A stretch of DNA of 58,059 nt from Cyclobacteriaceae bacterium (GTDB lineage: Bacteria; Bacteroidota; Bacteroidia; Cytophagales; Cyclobacteriaceae): NCBI GenBank assembly GCA_020436085.1, contig JAGQYM010000026.1, positions 1 through 58,059 on the forward strand, in the 5' to 3' direction. The translations under genes and the position numbers were made by a program. Of the stretch, positions 52,190 to 58,059 are shown piece by piece. Numbering within the stretch: the stretch's first letter is position 1; every line of letters begins with the position of its first letter. Under the pieces are notes generated by a model. That model was not told the origin of the DNA. It searched no databases and saw nothing but the letters and a program-made list of their open reading frames with translations.

Positions 52190-55100
52190 GTGAGAACCGC
52201 AAGATTAATATATCTCTGCTTTTTTTTGCTTTTCGCGGCAGGTGCGAGTGCACAAGCTTTCAATTCTCCTTTGAGCGCTGGAAAATGGGCTAAGTTTTCA
52301 ATAACTGAAAACGGGGTTTACAAAATAGATTTCAATCTATTGAAAACTGCGGGCTTTAATGTAGAGTCACTTGACCCCAGGGATATCCAGATTTATGGAA
52401 ACGGAAGTGGCATGCTGTCGCAAGCACGTAGCGAAGCGAGGACTAATATGCTTCAGGAAATCGCTATCCAGGTCAGTGGAGAGAGTGATGGTGTGTTCAA
52501 TAGCGGAGACTTTATCCTTTTTTACGGAGAAGGCCCTGACAAATACTTTTACGATGCCCAGAAGCAAATCTTCAGCTACGAGAATAATCTATATGATGAC
52601 AAGAATTATTATTTTATAACTGTCGGACAGCAGGCTGGAAAAAGAATTGCAAACTCTGAAAATCTATCCGGTGATTTCCCGACTATTACTTCTTTCAACG
52701 ACTTCATTTATCACGAGCTCGATAATCACAATGAGTTGAATTCTGGTCGGCAATGGTTTGGAGAACAGTTTGATATTTCCACTACCCTTGAATTAACATT
52801 TGACAAATCAGGAATACTAAATGGATCAGAAGTAAAGATTGTGTCTGGAGTAATGGGGCAAACTTTCAATCCGGCCTCGTTCAGTTTATCTGTCAATGGT
52901 AATCAGGCAATTAACCAACCAATTCCAACAATATTAAATACCCAGTATGGAGTTAAGGGACGAACAGTCGTTGATACTGTTTCAGTTCTCGCAAATAACG
53001 TAGGGATGCAAGAAACCAACTCCCAACGTTTTCGATACCAATACACCAAGGGAAGTTCCGGAAGGTCAATTGGATATCTTGATTTTCTACTGGTGAACAT
53101 CGTACGCGAACTCGCCCTCTATGGAGACCAAACAATCTTCACTTCCGGTGAAAGCCTAAACAACCTAACGAGCCGATTCGAAGTCAATGGACTCAATCAA
53201 AACGTATTCATCTGGGATACTACCGATCCCTTTAATTCTCTCAACCAACCGTATCAATTGAATTCCACAAAGGGCATTTTTTCAACACAAACAATCAATC
53301 TGAAACAATTTGTTGCCTTTGATGTGTCGAATTCCAAAGTGCCAGTTTTTGAAAAACAAGTTGATAATCAAAATCTCTTTGATGGATCTCCATCACTTGT
53401 TATTGTTACGAACAGCGATCTGCTGGCCGAGGCGCAAAGGCTTGCGAGTCATCGCGAAAGCAAAAATGGAATTTCAACTATGGTAGTCACCACAGAAGAA
53501 GTCTTCAACGATTTTTCAGGAGGCAAACAAGACCCAACAGCCATTAGAGATTTTGCTGCACGGCAATATTTAAGTGGATTAAAAAACCTCTTGCTTTTTG
53601 GCCGAAGCTCATATGACTACAAAAATCGTGTTAATAAAAACACCAACCTTGTTCCGACCTATGAGTCGCGTAATTCCCTCTCTCCACTGGAAACCTATTC
53701 TTCTGATGACTATTTCGGTTTCCTGGAAAATGACGAGGGTGAATGGAGTGAGAATCCGGCAATAGGTCATACTCTTGATATTGGTGTTGGACGCCTACCC
53801 GTGAAATCAACGGAAGAAGCAGCCAACGTAGTTGACAAACTCATGGCCTATGACAATAATCCTAAAGCAATGGGTTTCTGGAGAAAGGAGATATTGTTTG
53901 TGGCTGATGATGGCGACTTCAACCTTCATCAAAGTGATGCGGACAAACTAGCTCAAAAAATCGAAACGGAAGACTTCCAACTCGATGCAAAAAAACTATA
54001 TCTCGATGCATTTAAACAAGTTTCAAAACCAAGCGGGCAAGTTTCACCAGACGCCAGAGCCGCACTGCTCAAATCAATGAAAAAAGGAAACGTAATCGTA
54101 AACTTTACTGGCCACGGCTCTGAAAAGATTTGGCTTCAGGAACAAATACTGGACGAAGACCTGATTGATGAGTGGGACAACAAAAATGTTTTCCCACTCC
54201 TGGTTACTGCCACTTGCGAATTTGGCCGTCATGATGATCCATCTCAAATTTCCAGCAGCGAGCTCGCGCTGATTCGTAAAGATGGCGGGGCAATTGGATT
54301 CGTCACCGCTTCCAGGCCAGTGAATGCGGCAAGCAATGCATTTCTTAACAACGCCTTTTACGAATCTCTTTTCACCAGGGAGGATGGAAAATTTCGAGAT
54401 CTGGGTACCGTCTTTCGTGATACCAAGAACAACAGCTTGAATGGGGTTTCGAACCGTAACTATTCACTGCTGGCAGATCCCTCTATGCATCTTGCTATTC
54501 CCGATGCTGAACTTATCCCGACAAAAATTTCAACGACATCAGGGAATGATACTTTGAAAGCTCTGTCAAGGGTGGTGGTAGAAGGTGAAGTCAGGCTTAA
54601 TAACATTCTTGACAACACATTCCAGGGAACAGCAATCATTCAATTAAAGGACAAAGAATTTTCATTCAACACACTCGGAGATGAGAACCCAGTCTTCACT
54701 TATAAGAATAGGAGTAACACTCTATTCAGAGGTCAGGCTACAGTGACTGACGGCTTTTTTCATGCCGAATTCATTCTGCCAAAGAATATCGCATATCAAG
54801 TCGGCACAGGCAAGCTAAGTATGTATGCAAAAAACAATTCAAACACCAAAGATGCAATCGGTGGTACTTCTGATTTCAAAATTGGCGAAAGTGAAAATGA
54901 TGGCGGCAGCGACAACACACCACCTCAAATCAAAGTTTTCATTGGTGACACCACTTTTGTTAATGGAGGAATCGCTTCTTCCGATACGCACCTTGTTGCT
55001 CGTTTATTCGACATCAGCGGAATCAACATCGCTAACTATGGCGTAGGTAACAGCCTGGTGGCTGTTTTAGATACTGATCAGGTTTTTGAACTTGGTGAGT

Positions 55101-55570
55101 ATTATATATCTGACATTGACAATTTTAGCAGTGGCACTATTGAATTTCCTATCGATGGCCTTGAGCCCGGCCAACATACTCTGGAAGTCCGTGCCTGGGA
55201 TGTGTATAATAACGGAGGCTCCTCAAGCGTTACTTTCGTGGTTACTGGGGAAAATCAACTGGTTATCGAGGATCTCAGAAACTACCCTAATCCGTTTTCT
55301 AGTGAAACAACTTTTCTATTTACACACAACCGTTCGGGGGAGGACCTTCAGGTTTTTGCTTCAGTAATAGACATGATGGGCCAACCAGCTGCAAATATGG
55401 AATACACCATTACCGACAGCCAGTATGTGGTTACTTTACCTCCCTGGAATGGCACTAATACGGCCGGCACAAAATTGGGCAATGGCTTATACTTATTGAG
55501 GGTCACCGTTCGTTCCCTTTTGGATGGCTCCAAAAATGAGCATATTTCCAAACTTATTATTTCGAATTGA
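52190..55570 (+). CDS. porU: Type IX secretion system sortase PorU
   Basis: 1126 residues with a GTG start and a signal peptide (LIYLCFFLLFAAGASAQ). The gingipain-like C25 peptidase domain (about 400-770) has the catalytic His in VIVNFTGHGSEKIWLQE and Cys in LLVTATCEFGRHDDP, with GGAIGFVTASRPV and YSLLADPSMHL after it. An N-terminal beta-rich region precedes it. The C-terminus is a FlgD-like Ig domain (NYPNPFSSETTFLFTHN to YLLRVTVRS). PorU is the transpeptidase-like sortase that removes the C-terminal signal of T9SS cargo and attaches A-LPS. It is followed after 20 bases by porV, its outer-membrane partner. Confidence 0.95.
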   Translation: MRTARLIYLCFFLLFAAGASAQAFNSPLSAGKWAKFSITENGVYKIDFNLLKTAGFNVESLDPRDIQIYGNGSGMLSQARSEARTNMLQEIAIQVSGESDGVFNSGDFILFYGEGPDKYFYDAQKQIFSYENNLYDDKNYYFITVGQQAGKRIANSENLSGDFPTITSFNDFIYHELDNHNELNSGRQWFGEQFDISTTLELTFDKSGILNGSEVKIVSGVMGQTFNPASFSLSVNGNQAINQPIPTILNTQYGVKGRTVVDTVSVLANNVGMQETNSQRFRYQYTKGSSGRSIGYLDFLLVNIVRELALYGDQTIFTSGESLNNLTSRFEVNGLNQNVFIWDTTDPFNSLNQPYQLNSTKGIFSTQTINLKQFVAFDVSNSKVPVFEKQVDNQNLFDGSPSLVIVTNSDLLAEAQRLASHRESKNGISTMVVTTEEVFNDFSGGKQDPTAIRDFAARQYLSGLKNLLLFGRSSYDYKNRVNKNTNLVPTYESRNSLSPLETYSSDDYFGFLENDEGEWSENPAIGHTLDIGVGRLPVKSTEEAANVVDKLMAYDNNPKAMGFWRKEILFVADDGDFNLHQSDADKLAQKIETEDFQLDAKKLYLDAFKQVSKPSGQVSPDARAALLKSMKKGNVIVNFTGHGSEKIWLQEQILDEDLIDEWDNKNVFPLLVTATCEFGRHDDPSQISSSELALIRKDGGAIGFVTASRPVNAASNAFLNNAFYESLFTREDGKFRDLGTVFRDTKNNSLNGVSNRNYSLLADPSMHLAIPDAELIPTKISTTSGNDTLKALSRVVVEGEVRLNNILDNTFQGTAIIQLKDKEFSFNTLGDENPVFTYKNRSNTLFRGQATVTDGFFHAEFILPKNIAYQVGTGKLSMYAKNNSNTKDAIGGTSDFKIGESENDGGSDNTPPQIKVFIGDTTFVNGGIASSDTHLVARLFDISGINIANYGVGNSLVAVLDTDQVFELGEYYISDIDNFSSGTIEFPIDGLEPGQHTLEVRAWDVYNNGGSSSVTFVVTGENQLVIEDLRNYPNPFSSETTFLFTHNRSGEDLQVFASVIDMMGQPAANMEYTITDSQYVVTLPPWNGTNTAGTKLGNGLYLLRVTVRSLLDGSKNEHISKLIISN

Positions 55571-55590
55571 TTATCTTTAGAGCTTAGAAG

Positions 55591-56757
55591 TTGATTATGA
55601 ACAAGTTAAGGGTAGCTATCCTATTCCTTCTTTCCCTTGGAATACATTTTCGTGGCTTTTCTCAAGCAAATCTTATCGGGCAGGATAGCACGAATAAGGT
55701 TATTACGACCGCAGTACCCTTCCTGACCATAACCCCGGACTCTCGCGCGGCTGGAATGGGCGATGCTGGTGTGGCTACCTCCCCTGATGCAAACTCTGCC
55801 TATTGGAATTCCGCAAAACTGGCCTTTATAGAAAAGAGCTATGGAGTTTCAGGATCATATACCCCATGGCTTGGAAAGATCATCAATGATATGTCCGTGT
55901 TTTACCTGACGGGCTTTTACAAAATAACAAGGGAACAGACTGTTGCCGCATCAATGAAATATTTTGATCTCGGTGAAATCCAATTCAACAACGGTCCTAG
56001 CGTGAATGACTTCCTTGGAAGGTTCAATCCGCGAGAATTCGCTTTTGATGTTACCTATTCAAGATTACTGACTGAGCAATTCAGCCTCGGTGGAGCACTT
56101 AGATACATTCACTCGAATCTTACGGGAGCCTTTTCATCGGGCGGTATCGATGCGCGACCTGGAAACTCCGTTGCGGTGGATGTAGGTGTTTACTATACTA
56201 AGCCATTGGTTTCTAGCAACTCAGCATTATCGCTTGGTGCAACCATTACAAACATCGGAGGAAAAATATCTTACTCTGATGCAAACAATAAAGACTTCAT
56301 TCCAACTAACCTTAGACTCGGTGGAGCATATAAGACTGAACTGGATGCATTTAATAGTCTGACATTTGCGTTGGATGTCAACAAACTATTGGTTCCCAGC
56401 CCTACTCCAGGTAGCAAGAGCAAAGCACTACTTAGTGGAATATTTGGATCTTTCTCAGATGCATCGGGAGGGTTTAGCGAGGAGATTCGTGAGTTTTCTG
56501 TTTCTTCTGGAATTGAATACTGGTACAACAACACATTTGCCGGACGTCTTGGGTATTTTCTTGAAGCAAAAGACAAAGGCAATAGAAAATATCTCACCGC
56601 GGGCGTTGGCGCAAAAATTCAGAAGTTTGGAATTGACGTGGCCTATCTCGTTCCAACCAACAAGCGCGAAAATGCATTGGCCGAGACAATTCGTTTTACC
56701 GTCATGATGTACTTCGATGGCAAACCTCAGAATGAGGAGTCTGTGACGGATCAATGA
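55591..56757 (+). CDS. porV: Type IX secretion system outer-membrane protein PorV
   Basis: 388 residues of the FadL-like barrel fold. A signal peptide (VAILFLLSLGIHFRGFSQ) precedes FLTITPDSRAAGMGDAGVATSPDANSAYWNSAKLAF, the highly conserved PorV N-terminus. VSGSYTPWLGKIINDMSVFYLTG, LGGALRYIHSNLTG and YFDGKP near the end are also family-typical. PorV shuttles cargo from the SprA translocon to PorU. It follows porU by 20 bases, and its TGA overlaps the ATG of the M16 gene. Confidence 0.95.
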   Translation: MIMNKLRVAILFLLSLGIHFRGFSQANLIGQDSTNKVITTAVPFLTITPDSRAAGMGDAGVATSPDANSAYWNSAKLAFIEKSYGVSGSYTPWLGKIINDMSVFYLTGFYKITREQTVAASMKYFDLGEIQFNNGPSVNDFLGRFNPREFAFDVTYSRLLTEQFSLGGALRYIHSNLTGAFSSGGIDARPGNSVAVDVGVYYTKPLVSSNSALSLGATITNIGGKISYSDANNKDFIPTNLRLGGAYKTELDAFNSLTFALDVNKLLVPSPTPGSKSKALLSGIFGSFSDASGGFSEEIREFSVSSGIEYWYNNTFAGRLGYFLEAKDKGNRKYLTAGVGAKIQKFGIDVAYLVPTNKRENALAETIRFTVMMYFDGKPQNEESVTDQ

Positions 56758-58010
56758 TGCTGGACAGGACCGCAGCACCTCCATTCGTTAGATCAACTTC
56801 ATTTAATCTCCCTCCAGTTCTCCGAACCAAATTATCAAATGGTTTGAGAGTGATTCAACTGGAGAATATCCAACAGGATATTGTAAAGCTTGAGGTGGTT
56901 TTTGAAGCGGGTAAATGGTTCGAGCCCAAGGCCGAAGTATCAAATTTTACTTTGCAAATGCTTGAAAAAGGCACCATGAGTATGACTTCGGTGCAACTGG
57001 CAGAATTCTTCGATCGGTATGGAGCCCATATAGAAATCGGAAGCAGCTCTGATTTCGCTTCGATTTCCCTCTACGCCCTGTCCAAATATTTTAACAAAGT
57101 CTATCCTGTTTTTATAGAGCTTTTTACAAAGCCAACTTTCACAGATGACGAATTAGCTCAAATGAAAGACCAATTCCTTCAGGGGCTAAAAGTGAAAAAT
57201 GAGAAGACAAGTTATCTCGCTTCAAAAGCGATTAGGAAACAACTCTTTGGCAGCAGCCATCCATACGGTCATACCACAGAAGAAAATGAAGTCATTCAAA
57301 TAAGTAGGGAAGATCTGGTGTCATTTTTTAATACTCGAGTACATCCAACTCATTTGTTCATCCTGGGAAGGTTGAATCAAGTAGATATAAATACCATCGG
57401 GTCTGATTTTTCACAATTGCCAGCGGTAGTGCAAGAAAATGCCCTCTTCGAAGATTTCTCAGCAAAGCCTGGAAATCGTCATATTGACAAAGAGGGAAGC
57501 GTTCAGACCTCAATCAGGATTGGGAAAAAAACAATACATCGGACTCATCCAGATTTCGCTGGTCTTCAATTGGTAAACTATTATTTAGGAGGCTTCTTTG
57601 GCTCCCGTTTGATGAAAAATCTGCGAGAAGAGAAGGGGTTGACCTATGGCATATCATCATCAGTTCATCCTTTTCGTCATGACTGCGCGCTGCTCATCGG
57701 TACAGATGTGAATAAAGAAAACAGAGCACTCGCTATTGATGAGATTTTTGGTGAGATCAGAAATCTAAAATCCATCGATGAAAATGAGCTTGAACTTGCC
57801 AGAAGACATTTCATTGGAAGTCTTCAGGGAGAGATCGCGAGCCCTTTCTCTATCCTGAACAAAGTGAAAAATATCGAGTTGCATAATTTGAGTCCGACTT
57901 ATTATTCAAACCTTATCGAAAAGTTAGACGCAATTTCCAAAGATGAACTTCAAAGTGTGGCAAGTCGCTACTTTGATGAAGGTACATTCCACACCATCTC
58001 CGTAGGCTAG
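56754..58010 (+). CDS. M16-family (insulinase-like) protein lacking the zinc motif
   Basis: 418 residues, starting at either ATG of ATGATG (56754 or 56757). The usual first-half M16 motif (G-x-A-H-x-x-E-H-M) is replaced: VVFEAGKWFEPKAEVSNFTLQMLEKGTMSMTSVQL. The second-half signatures persist (YYLGGFFGSRLMKNLREEKGLTYGISSSVHPF). This is the pattern of the non-catalytic partner of M16 pairs (as in mitochondrial MPP-alpha or YmxG/PqqF-type pairs); the active partner would be expected right of the window. No signal peptide is seen. It overlaps porV by four bases, so the two are coupled, although M16 proteins are not recognised T9SS parts. Confidence 0.85.
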   Translation: MMLDRTAAPPFVRSTSFNLPPVLRTKLSNGLRVIQLENIQQDIVKLEVVFEAGKWFEPKAEVSNFTLQMLEKGTMSMTSVQLAEFFDRYGAHIEIGSSSDFASISLYALSKYFNKVYPVFIELFTKPTFTDDELAQMKDQFLQGLKVKNEKTSYLASKAIRKQLFGSSHPYGHTTEENEVIQISREDLVSFFNTRVHPTHLFILGRLNQVDINTIGSDFSQLPAVVQENALFEDFSAKPGNRHIDKEGSVQTSIRIGKKTIHRTHPDFAGLQLVNYYLGGFFGSRLMKNLREEKGLTYGISSSVHPFRHDCALLIGTDVNKENRALAIDEIFGEIRNLKSIDENELELARRHFIGSLQGEIASPFSILNKVKNIELHNLSPTYYSNLIEKLDAISKDELQSVASRYFDEGTFHTISVG

Positions 58011-58059
58011 AATATTTCTGATAGGCTGTCAGGGCTGTCCATAAAAGCAAAAAACCCCG

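Overview
The window reads as a chromosomal segment of a Bacteroidota bacterium, most likely order Cytophagales. Reasons: a type IX secretion pair (PorU-PorV), LytS/LytTR signalling, an NqrF subunit, several promoters of the Bacteroidota form TTG-N20-TAnnTTTG, few Shine-Dalgarno sequences, and many short secreted or lipoprotein genes without relatives outside the phylum. No transposase, integrase, phage gene, CRISPR array, tRNA or rRNA was seen. Base composition looks even, so this is ordinary chromosome with one unusual regulatory block.

Layout. 1-7.0 kb: a partial ECF sigma factor running off the left edge, a CBM9-like/barrel outer-membrane protein, a VOC-domain lipoprotein, a small barrel, and a gapN-acyP pair whose upstream region holds a compact promoter-terminator unit. 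7.0-24.2 kb: seventeen genes on the minus strand with short gaps or overlaps and a good terminator at the far end. In transcription order they are: porin, PBP-like protein, HAMP-GAF-PAS sensor without output, degenerate histidine kinase, CheR, CheB without receiver, GAF membrane protein, SiaA-like PP2C phosphatase, SiaB-like kinase, SiaC-like target, TerB-like protein, a TerB-ABC transporter with a lipoprotein-like tail, a lipoprotein, two secreted proteins and a 39-residue membrane peptide. Upstream on the same strand lie a LytTR regulator and a seven-PAS LytS-type kinase (24.4-28.7 kb).

28.7-34.5 kb (minus): two paralogous small basic secreted proteins, a TPR protein, two tiny membrane proteins, an ECF sigma/anti-sigma pair and lpdA. 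34.6-41.4 kb (plus): fabG-dinB, then a promoter, a SAM-I riboswitch, a polycysteine leader peptide and metY-metX-hom, then nqrF. 41.5-52.2 kb: outer-membrane and lipoprotein genes, an arginase-fold gene under a palindromic promoter, yicC with a propeller-barrel protein, an FAD oxidase, an MBL hydrolase and pssA. 52.2-58.0 kb: porU, porV and an M16 protein without the zinc motif.

Two regions stand out. The first is the 17-kb signalling unit, which joins a Sia-type phosphatase/kinase/target switch to an orphan CheR/CheB pair and to a TerB-ABC exporter instead of the diguanylate cyclase used in Pseudomonas. The second is the metY leader, where a SAM riboswitch is followed by a 48-codon ORF ending in nine cysteine codons within 17 residues, and then by competing hairpins, as expected for dual SAM and cysteine control of methionine synthesis. 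Both functional readings are inferences from domain content and sequence.
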